DNA of 5,913 bases, taken from Candidatus Zhuqueibacterota bacterium (GTDB lineage Bacteria; Zhuqueibacterota; Zhuqueibacteria; Residuimicrobiales; Krinioviventaceae). Location: the NCBI GenBank assembly GCA_003854995.1, contig RQOI01000102.1, forward strand, positions 1-5,913, written 5' to 3'. A program made the translations under genes and the position numbers. Under the pieces are notes generated by a model. The model ran no database searches. It was not told the DNA's origin and saw only the letters and a list, made by a program, of their open reading frames with translations. Of the stretch, positions 1-5,437 are shown one piece after another (within the stretch, counting starts at the first letter, position 1; the number at the start of each line of letters is the position of its first letter).

Positions 1-160
1 AAGAAGCGCCGAGAAAATCAAAACGTGAAAACACAATAGACTAATTTTGTTTTTTATTGTGATACTTTATAATTTTTCTCTGCGTGCGTCCGCGCCCTCG
101 GCGGTTTAGATATTTTTGGTTGCGGCCGAAGACCGCGCCAAGTATTCGAAACCGCTCTTT
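1..160. other. Intergenic region downstream of the potassium channel gene
   Basis: No coding frame is supported here. Roughly the first 78 bases are AT-rich, with T and A runs near 45-60 and 71-77. They are followed by a GC-rich block (about 80-136) listed separately. Reading the minus strand past the TGA stop of the channel gene at 161-163, I find no hairpin followed by a U-tract, so no clear intrinsic terminator for that gene is visible. If a ktrA/trkA partner gene lies downstream, it is beyond the window edge. Confidence 0.6.
78..137. repeat. Candidate dispersed intergenic repeat with a GC-rich hairpin
   Basis: On the plus strand this block starts with CTCTGCGTGCGTCCGCG, continues with GGCGGTTTAGATATTTTTGG and ends in TTGCGGCCGAAGACCGCG. 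The wording (CTCTGCG..., then GCGGTTTAGA, then TTTTTGGTTGCGGC) resembles a family of short intergenic repeats I recall from many environmental bacterial genomes; this is recollection, not a search. The last part forms a small hairpin at 122-136. On the minus strand, GCGG pairs with CCGC and the stem continues through one G-U pair around a UUC loop. Its GC content contrasts sharply with the flanking AT-rich DNA. Only one copy is in the window, so repetition cannot be shown here. Confidence 0.4.
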
Positions 161-1486
161 TCATATCGCCACATCTTTTTCATCGTCCTGATAAAAAATA
201 TCTTGCTTTAAAAAGAGCGCCATGCCAAAAGATAATGGCCCGAGCCTGCCGATGAACATCAAAAGGGTGACGATGATTTTCCCGAGGTTTGTCAATTCCG
301 CGGTAATCCCCATGCTGAGGCCCACTGTCCCCAGCGCAGAAGCTGCTTCGAAGACGATGCGTTCGAAATCAAAAGATTCGGTCAGGTTGAGCAGATAAAT
401 GCCCAGAATAAGAAAGGTTATATAAAAGCAGAGACTCGCCATGGCTGTCCAGATGCGTTCGAATGGAATTTCATTGCGCCAGAATGCGACCCTGGATTCA
501 CCTTTGAGCACACTTTTCATGATGCCGAACATTGCGGAAAAGGTAGTGGATTTCAATCCGCCGCCCGTTCCGGATGGCGATGCGCCGATGACCATCAAGA
601 CAGTTATTAAAAGCATCGTCCCTTTGGCAATCCCCGCTATCGGTATGGTGTTGAATCCCACCGTTGTCAGGGAGGTCATCGCCTGAAAAAATGAGGCGAT
701 CAATCTCGCATCAGGGGCCAGGTGCTGAATCGAAGATTCGGTCAAAAAGATCATGATTGTCCCGCCGATGCTCAACCAAAAAGTGGTGTGCAAAATTATT
801 TTGCTGGTCAGGGTGATGTTTTTGATTTTCCCTTTCAACTCTCGCCACACATCGACAAAGACGATGAAGCCGATGGCGCCACTATAGCTCAAAATGGATA
901 TGACCAGATTCAGCCAAAAGTTATTCTGGAAAGATTCGAAACTGTTGTTATATATGCTAAATCCGGCGGTGCAGAAGGCTGATACACTGTGAAAAATGGC
1001 GCTCCAGAGTGGCGCTGGAGCGTTTGCTGCTCTGAAAATAAAGAACAAGAATAGCGCACCAAAGAGTTCAATGGTGAACGTAAATGTCACAACGCTTTTG
1101 ATAAATTTATCGATTCTAAAATTTTTCGGCAGGGTGAAAACAGTATCGGACACCTTTGCTCGCAACGGAGAAAGCGCTCTTTTTCTGGACAATATGACGA
1201 ACGAGCCGAACGTCATATAGCCAATTCCGCCGAGTTGAATCAGGATGAGGACAATCAACTCTCCCAGAAACGAGTAATTGTCCGACGTGCTCACTGTCGT
1301 CAGGCCTGTCGTTGAAATCGCCGATGTCGCAGTGAACAAATTGTCTAAAATGGCTGTCTCCTTCGACTGCGCAAAAGGCAGAGACAACACTATCCATCCA
1401 ATTAGAACGTAGGAGAGATAACCCAGCAAAGCGACTTTCACCGGATGCATCTTTTTTATGAATTCTCTCAGACTGATAAACTGCAT
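161..1486 (-). CDS. ktrB: KtrB/TrkH-family potassium uptake channel subunit
   Basis: This is an inner-membrane K+ translocating subunit of the Trk/Ktr/HKT superfamily, probably 441 residues. That length fits KtrB better than the longer TrkH, which has extra N-terminal helices. All four P-loop filters are visible, each with its glycine: STTGLT (Gly61), CTAGFS (Gly175), TTVGFN (Gly277) and GTVGLS (Gly389). The intramembrane gate loop GASPSGTGGGLKSTT is at about 301-315, and the conserved Arg of the last segment is in GRLGP near residue 413. The ATG at 1484-1486 was chosen because AGAAAGAAG lies 8 bases upstream and the first helix follows within about 15 residues. The reading frame stays open further upstream, but that stretch overlaps the GH16 gene and looks non-channel. 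A later ATG at 1448-1450 lacks a Shine-Dalgarno. The gap to the GH16 stop is 74 bases without a terminator, so readthrough from GH16 is possible. KtrB normally needs a cytosolic NAD/ATP-binding KtrA ring, which is not encoded here. TrkH-type naming is the alternative. Confidence 0.93.
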   Translation of the reverse strand: MQFISLREFIKKMHPVKVALLGYLSYVLIGWIVLSLPFAQSKETAILDNLFTATSAISTTGLTTVSTSDNYSFLGELIVLILIQLGGIGYMTFGSFVILSRKRALSPLRAKVSDTVFTLPKNFRIDKFIKSVVTFTFTIELFGALFLFFIFRAANAPAPLWSAIFHSVSAFCTAGFSIYNNSFESFQNNFWLNLVISILSYSGAIGFIVFVDVWRELKGKIKNITLTSKIILHTTFWLSIGGTIMIFLTESSIQHLAPDARLIASFFQAMTSLTTVGFNTIPIAGIAKGTMLLITVLMVIGASPSGTGGGLKSTTFSAMFGIMKSVLKGESRVAFWRNEIPFERIWTAMASLCFYITFLILGIYLLNLTESFDFERIVFEAASALGTVGLSMGITAELTNLGKIIVTLLMFIGRLGPLSFGMALFLKQDIFYQDDEKDVAI

Positions 1487-1560
1487 GCTGAATTCTTCTT
1501 TCTGCCAACCAGCATTTTGAACTGCGTGGCCGTCCGGTCGCAATTGAATCAAATAGGCTG

Positions 1561-3078
1561 CTATTTCTGCAAAACAACCTTGCGCAGGACCGTCGCATTG
1601 TCCGTCTGCAGACGGGCCAGGTAGATGCCGCTGGTGCATGCGTCGGCAGTCCAGGTGAACGCATAGTCGCCGGCTGACACGTGCTGATCGGCAAGGGCGG
1701 CGACCTGCTGGCCGGCCAGATTGTGGATGGTCAAGCGCACGCGTCCGCCTGGCACGTGACAGCGAAACACGGTTGCGGCGTTGAACGGATTGGGATAGTT
1801 CTGCAGCACCATCGGACTCGGCGCCAGAGGCGCATCAGCTTTGCCGTGCACGGCTGTATTCTCCTCGCCATAGACCGCCATCTCGTACAGCGAAAAGCCG
1901 CCATCATCGACGCCCTGCAGACCGTACAGTCGCACAAATCGGCCGGCGCGCGGCTCGAACTCGTGCGTCACGGATCCGCGCTGACCATTGCCCGTGACGT
2001 GAATGCACTCTGTCCATGGCCCGTCAATGCTATCCGCGACCTCGATCCTGTAATCGACGCCATGCTGCGCCGCCCAGTCGAGGCGCACTTTATGGATGAG
2101 ATAAGAGTTGAGCAGATCAATGGTCAGCCATTGCGGCGCGCCAGGTGCGCTCTGCCAGCGGCTTGAAATATTGCCGTCAGTGGCGCGGCGCGCCGAATAG
2201 CGGCTGCCGGCATCGGAAGAGGCGCCGGCTGTCTTGCGATAGGCGAGATGGTCGTTCGGCGTCGGTGCATCAAAGACGGTCGCATCGAGTTCGTAGACGC
2301 GCACATAATCAATGATGAAGGAATCGGGCCACACCGCTTTTGTCGGATCGTTTGCCCAGTTGGTGTTGATGGCCCAGGACTCGGTCGACAATTCGCCAGT
2401 GACCTTGACATAGGCCGGCACCTTGGAGACGCCGCCGGCATCCGTGCGCCAGGTCTCGATGCCATCGACATAAAAGACGTACAGGTTTTCATACCACTCC
2501 AGCGTGAACGTATGAAAACCCGTGCGCATCTCTTCCATCGTCAGAGTGTGACCGATCACCTGATGGGCATCGCCATAGCCATCCCAGTGCAGCGCATGCT
2601 GCACCTCATCGGTCCAGCCGAAGCCCTCGAAAATATCGATCTCGGTGCCGTCCTCGCCCGAGCCGTTCTCATTGCCGACCGAGTCCGAATAGAGCCAGTA
2701 CGCCACCCACCAGCCCGGCTGTCGCGGCAAACGACAGCTAACTTCAAACCTGCCGAATTTCTGTTCGAACTTGCCATAGCTGCGAATGGCGCCGGTGGCA
2801 TAGTCGTACGGATCGTTGTCGCTGTTGCGATTGGCGATCCTGCGCGCCCGAATGATGAGATGGCCGTCCCCGTCGAGAAACGACTCTTCGCGCAGCCACC
2901 AGCCGTCCGGGCCATTGCTATTCTGCCGGCGATTGTATTCCGGCTTGTCCCATTTGGCCGGATCGATCGTCGTGCCGTCGAACTCGTCGTACCAGACCAG
3001 TTCGTCGGCCGGCATCATGCTCGCGCGCAACAGAATCATCAGACAAACCATGGTCATTTTTTTAAATATAGATTTCAC
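1561..3078 (-). CDS. Secreted GH16 glycoside hydrolase with F5/8C (CBM32-like) and C-terminal sorting domain
   Basis: Predicted exported endo-acting beta-glycanase of about 505 residues. A signal peptide with basic start and hydrophobic core (MTMVCLMILL) occupies about 1-24, with possible cleavage after MPA. The GH16 jelly-roll runs from about 27 (LVWYDEFDG) to 264 (DYVRVYEL). It contains the catalytic signature EIDIFE at 146-151: Glu146 nucleophile, Asp148, Glu151 acid/base. A discoidin/F5/8-type C domain (about 277-405; RATDGN, SRWQS, W-TIDL) probably binds carbohydrate. The last ~85 residues (YPNPFN near 428, ending in RKVVLQK) match type IX/Por-type sorting domains, implying export across the outer membrane. 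The substrate is not decided: beta-1,3- or mixed-linkage glucan is the usual choice, but GH16 also covers agar, porphyran and carrageenan. The GTG at 3076-3078 was chosen because AAAGGT lies 6 bases upstream and it puts the signal peptide at the N-terminus. An in-frame ATG at 3157-3159 has no Shine-Dalgarno and would add a hydrophilic leader across a hairpin. Confidence 0.9.
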   Translation of the reverse strand: MKSIFKKMTMVCLMILLRASMMPADELVWYDEFDGTTIDPAKWDKPEYNRRQNSNGPDGWWLREESFLDGDGHLIIRARRIANRNSDNDPYDYATGAIRSYGKFEQKFGRFEVSCRLPRQPGWWVAYWLYSDSVGNENGSGEDGTEIDIFEGFGWTDEVQHALHWDGYGDAHQVIGHTLTMEEMRTGFHTFTLEWYENLYVFYVDGIETWRTDAGGVSKVPAYVKVTGELSTESWAINTNWANDPTKAVWPDSFIIDYVRVYELDATVFDAPTPNDHLAYRKTAGASSDAGSRYSARRATDGNISSRWQSAPGAPQWLTIDLLNSYLIHKVRLDWAAQHGVDYRIEVADSIDGPWTECIHVTGNGQRGSVTHEFEPRAGRFVRLYGLQGVDDGGFSLYEMAVYGEENTAVHGKADAPLAPSPMVLQNYPNPFNAATVFRCHVPGGRVRLTIHNLAGQQVAALADQHVSAGDYAFTWTADACTSGIYLARLQTDNATVLRKVVLQK

Positions 3079-3112
3079 AGCGATACCTTTAAATTGCTCA
3101 TTCCTTTTATTG

Positions 3113-3138
3113 CGCCTCGGCGACTGCGAGGCGTTTTT
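3113..3138 (+). terminator. Perfect 7-bp hairpin with T-tract, facing against the neighbouring genes
   Basis: On the plus strand CGCCTCG (3113-3119), a 7-base loop and CGAGGCG (3127-3133) are followed directly by TTTTT (3134-3138). This is the form of a Rho-independent terminator for plus-strand transcription, yet both flanking genes are on the minus strand. Read on the minus strand, the hairpin is preceded by A residues and followed by CAATAAAA, with no U-tract. It lies in the 95-base gap between the esterase stop and the GH16 start. It might block antisense transcription into the esterase, or act as an RNA-stability or attenuating hairpin in the GH16 leader. Confidence 0.55.
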
Positions 3139-3173
3139 ATCATTTTCTAGCATGTTCATTTTATTAAAAGGCG

Positions 3174-4715
3174 CTAATGACTTTCCAGCAGCTGCCTTTT
3201 GAGAAACTCTAACCGCTCTTCACTGGCAGCGATGGGCATCATGGCCATTTTCTCACCCAGGCGCATCACTTCATGCCTGGTGCTGTCATAGGGCGCCCAC
3301 AGCGGCAAGCCGGGGCCGTTCGGATCGCCATTTTTGACGAAATTCACCCAGTAAGACGACATCTGCTCGGCGACCAGGGTGTCCACGCGGGTCCACGGCC
3401 GAGCCAGCATTTTGAGGTTATTGAAAACATATGGCACTTCGCCGGTATGAAACGCGCCAAATTGCGGATATTCCGGCCATGGAATCGCCCGGTCAAAATA
3501 GTATCCATAGCCGTCTGTTTTCGACGTCTTTGCCCTGTAGGCCAGCCACAGATAAGCATTCAGCCTGCTCTGTTCCTGTCCGGCTGTTTTTTCTGCGGCG
3601 GCCGTCTCCGCTTCTGAACCCGACGGATACAACGCCTGAAATGCCTCTCCCCTGTCTCCCCGGTATCGCGTTTCATCGGCATTCAGTCCGGTCACGAAAG
3701 GCGTATCATTCTGCCCCCCTTCAGCAAAGACCGCCATCATATCAGCGGTCAAAAAATGACCGTCAATGATGGCGCCAAAGCGCATGGCTGGCTGCGTGTC
3801 CGCGAGAATGGCCTCTGCGGGCAGGGCGCGCAGTTCGGCGAGCGAGGAGGCGCCTTTCAAGCGGGCGAATTCTAATCCTCGCTCTTCAGCCTCACTCAAT
3901 GTCGGTGAACCGCCCATCGGCCCCCTGCTGAACGTTGAGCCGCTCTGGGTGATCGCCCGATGAAAAAGGTCGGCGGCCAGGGGCGAGGCGATCAGGGCGC
4001 GAACGGATGCGGCACCCGCTGATTGGCCAGCAATGGTGACGCGAGAGGGATCGCCGCCAAAGACTGCAATATTGTCCTTGATCCATTGCAGTGCTGCGAC
4101 CTGATCGAGAAAGCCATAGTTGCCGGAAAAATGATGCGGCGTTTCAGCTGTGAGCTCCGGATGCGCCAGGAAACCGAGCGCTCCCAGACGGTAATTGATG
4201 GTGATGACGATGATCCCCTTTTTGGCGAGCGCTTCTCCATCATAGACGGCGATCGAGCCCGAGCCCTCTGTCAGCGCCCCACCATGAATGTAAACCAGCA
4301 CCGGCAGTCGGTCGGCATTCGTCTTGGCGGGCGTCCAGATGTTGAGGTAAAGGCAGTCCTCGCTGACGCTGTCCTGAACCATGAACTCTTCGCTCCAGGG
4401 TCCGTTGGGCAGATGGGTGAAACGCCTGTTTTGCATGCAACTGGCGCAAAAATGGCTCGCATCGCGAACGCCGTCCCACGCCGCAGGCGGTTGCGGCTCC
4501 CGCCATCTCAGATCACCCACCGGCGGCGCCGCGAACGGTATGCCCTTGAAGGCGAGTACGCTGCCGTCACCATTCACAACGCCCTGAACCACCCCATACA
4601 GAGTCCGGACCGTCTGCTCCATCCGGTTCTTTTCGCTTGATGCGCAGGCGAACAGCGACAGACATGCTGCGACTAAAAGTATCAACGGGCGCCATTTTTT
4701 CGTCAAAGAGTTCAT
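3174..4715 (-). CDS. Carboxylesterase type B lipoprotein (alpha/beta hydrolase)
   Basis: Predicted membrane-anchored serine esterase of 513 residues, normal length for the type B family. A lipoprotein signal peptide covers 1-23: basic MNSLTKKWR, hydrophobic core, then lipobox LFAC with Cys24 as lipid attachment site. The fold follows, with FKGIPFAAPPVG (56-67), EDCLYLNIW (119-127; Cys121 probably disulfide-bonded to Cys90 or Cys93), oxyanion loop HGGA (144-147), NYRLGALGF (174-182) and nucleophile elbow GQSAG (Ser232). The rest of the triad is Glu348 in NADET and His423 in AFHTGEVPYVF, so the enzyme should be active. It would hydrolyse carboxylic esters; the natural substrate cannot be told from sequence. 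The ATG at 4713-4715 has AAAGGA 8 bases upstream. The gene is first of three on this strand, next to a secreted GH16 enzyme, so removal of ester groups from a polysaccharide or its breakdown products is a plausible but unproven role. Confidence 0.93.
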   Translation of the reverse strand: MNSLTKKWRPLILLVAACLSLFACASSEKNRMEQTVRTLYGVVQGVVNGDGSVLAFKGIPFAAPPVGDLRWREPQPPAAWDGVRDASHFCASCMQNRRFTHLPNGPWSEEFMVQDSVSEDCLYLNIWTPAKTNADRLPVLVYIHGGALTEGSGSIAVYDGEALAKKGIIVITINYRLGALGFLAHPELTAETPHHFSGNYGFLDQVAALQWIKDNIAVFGGDPSRVTIAGQSAGAASVRALIASPLAADLFHRAITQSGSTFSRGPMGGSPTLSEAEERGLEFARLKGASSLAELRALPAEAILADTQPAMRFGAIIDGHFLTADMMAVFAEGGQNDTPFVTGLNADETRYRGDRGEAFQALYPSGSEAETAAAEKTAGQEQSRLNAYLWLAYRAKTSKTDGYGYYFDRAIPWPEYPQFGAFHTGEVPYVFNNLKMLARPWTRVDTLVAEQMSSYWVNFVKNGDPNGPGLPLWAPYDSTRHEVMRLGEKMAMMPIAASEERLEFLKRQLLESH

Positions 4716-4752
4716 CGAGTGATTCCTTTCCCTGTCATTTCAACTTCACTAC

Positions 4753-4780
4753 AAGATATCAGAAAATGGCCAAAAATCAA
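4753..4780 (-). promoter_or_regulatory. Candidate promoter for the esterase gene
   Basis: On the minus strand TTGATT (4780-4775) and TATCTT (4758-4753) are separated by 16 bases and lie about 40 bases before the esterase ATG. The overlapping pair TTGCTT/TGATAT with 17-base spacing is an alternative. TATCTTGT also resembles the TAnnTTTG -7 box of Bacteroidota. AT-rich DNA gives such matches easily, so this is tentative. Confidence 0.3.
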
Positions 4781-4794
4781 GCAATAATCATTGC
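4781..4794. promoter_or_regulatory. Inverted repeat GCAAT-N4-ATTGC, candidate operator
   Basis: GCAATAATCATTGC is a perfect 5-base-arm palindrome with a 4-base centre. It sits between the divergent esterase and arginine decarboxylase genes. It abuts the candidate minus-strand -35 box and overlaps the candidate plus-strand -35 (TTGCAT at 4791-4796). That is a suitable place for a dimeric regulator to control one or both transcripts. No regulator gene is in the window, and arms this short can arise by chance. Confidence 0.3.
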
Positions 4795-4819
4795 ATATGG
4801 ATGACATTATTATTATTTT
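4791..4819 (+). promoter_or_regulatory. Candidate promoter for the arginine decarboxylase operon
   Basis: TTGCAT (4791-4796) and TATTTT (4814-4819) are separated by 17 bases, leaving a leader of about 35 bases before the TTG start. The match to sigma-70-type consensus is moderate, and the AT-rich background weakens it. Confidence 0.3.
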
Positions 4820-4846
4820 TCGCCGCCATTTTGCGCATCATTCTAT

Positions 4847-4853
4847 AAGGAGG
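4847..4853 (+). promoter_or_regulatory. Shine-Dalgarno AAGGAGG that fixes a TTG start
   Basis: AAGGAGG is close to a full complement of the 16S rRNA 3' end. It lies 9 bases before the in-frame TTG at 4863-4865. The nearer GTG at 4858-4860 is out of frame and meets TGA two codons later. The frame is open further upstream to a TTG at 4791, but that start would place this site inside the coding region. Confidence 0.8.
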
Positions 4854-4862
4854 ATTTGTGAG

Positions 4863-5420
4863 TTGAACAAACTTGTACCCCGTCGCATGTTTTTTACAAA
4901 GGGCGTTGGCAATCATCGAAATGAGCTACAGAGTTTCGAGCTGGCCCTGCGTGATGCAGGTATTGAAGAATGTAACCTCGTCACTGTCTCCAGTATTTTC
5001 CCGCCGGATTGTAAGATCATTTCCAGGCAAGAAGCCGTCAACTATCTGAAACCCGGACAAATTACATTTGTCGTCATGGCCAGACAATGCACCAATGAGC
5101 CCGGGCGAATCGTATCCGCGGCCATTGGGCTGGCACAGCCCAAAGATAAGCAGCAGTACGGCTACATCAGCGAATATCACACCTTTGGCTCCACCCAGCG
5201 CAAAGCAGCCGACTTTGCCGAAGACCTGGCAGCGACCATGTTGGCCTCCACCCTGGGCATCGATCTCGATCCGGATCGGGCCTGGGATGAACGAAAACAA
5301 CTCTACAAGGTTGATCACAGCAATGACTTTGTCAGTCGAAGCATTGCCCAAACCGCGCGCGGTCACAAAGACGGACTTTATACGACCGTCGCGGCCTTTG
5401 CGGTGATGTTGCTGGAGTGA
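4863..5420 (+). CDS. pdaD: Pyruvoyl-dependent arginine decarboxylase
   Basis: Cytosolic enzyme of 185 residues converting arginine to agmatine and CO2, the first step of arginine-derived polyamine synthesis. It is unrelated to the PLP-dependent SpeA. Family members are made as proenzymes that cleave themselves between two serines; the second becomes the pyruvoyl cofactor at the start of the alpha chain. Here the site is VSSIFPP, with cleavage between Ser43 and Ser44. Asn38 (NLV) has the same spacing to the pyruvoyl serine as the active-site Asn of the Methanocaldococcus jannaschii enzyme, and Glu104 in SEYHTFG matches its catalytic Glu region. Other family blocks are FFTKGVGNH, FELALRDAGI, CKIISRQEA, NYLKPGQI, AEDLAATMLA and KDGLYTTVAA at the C-terminus. 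The TTG start is set by the Shine-Dalgarno and by the family N-terminus; the upstream 24 codons look non-homologous. A deoxyhypusine-synthase-like gene follows after 17 bases, suggesting one operon. Confidence 0.93.
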   Translation: MNKLVPRRMFFTKGVGNHRNELQSFELALRDAGIEECNLVTVSSIFPPDCKIISRQEAVNYLKPGQITFVVMARQCTNEPGRIVSAAIGLAQPKDKQQYGYISEYHTFGSTQRKAADFAEDLAATMLASTLGIDLDPDRAWDERKQLYKVDHSNDFVSRSIAQTARGHKDGLYTTVAAFAVMLLE

Positions 5421-5437
5421 TACAGCAGGAATTTTTC

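Noticed and set aside
122..136. Hairpin as intrinsic terminator of the potassium channel gene
   Set aside because: On the minus strand the stem is followed by AACCAAAAATATC, not a U-tract, so it does not meet the usual form.
1487..1639. N-terminal extension of the potassium channel to 1639
   Set aside because: The extra residues overlap the GH16 sorting domain, are polar and Pro/Gly-rich, and do not resemble a channel. The ATG at 1486 has a purine-rich ribosome binding site.
1116..1694. 192-codon open frame on the minus strand
   Set aside because: It overlaps both the GH16 C-terminus and the channel N-terminus in another frame and lacks domain or membrane pattern.
2248..3150. 300-codon open frame on the plus strand
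   Set aside because: It is fully antisense to the GH16 gene. Its protein shows no recognisable domain, and no Shine-Dalgarno supports it. It is a by-product of the GC-rich codon pattern of the real gene.
3079..3159. GH16 start at the ATG at 3157-3159
   Set aside because: No Shine-Dalgarno precedes it, it would put about 27 polar residues before the signal peptide, and it would make the 3113-3133 hairpin coding. The GTG at 3078 fits better, although the ATG cannot be fully excluded.
4023..4640. 205-codon open frame on the plus strand
   Set aside because: It lies antisense within the esterase gene, whose catalytic motifs are all intact; the antisense product has no recognisable family.
4791..4862. 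Arginine decarboxylase start at the TTG at 4791
   Set aside because: The extension contains the promoter-like AT-rich stretch and the Shine-Dalgarno itself, and the family N-terminus begins near KLVPRRMFFTKG.
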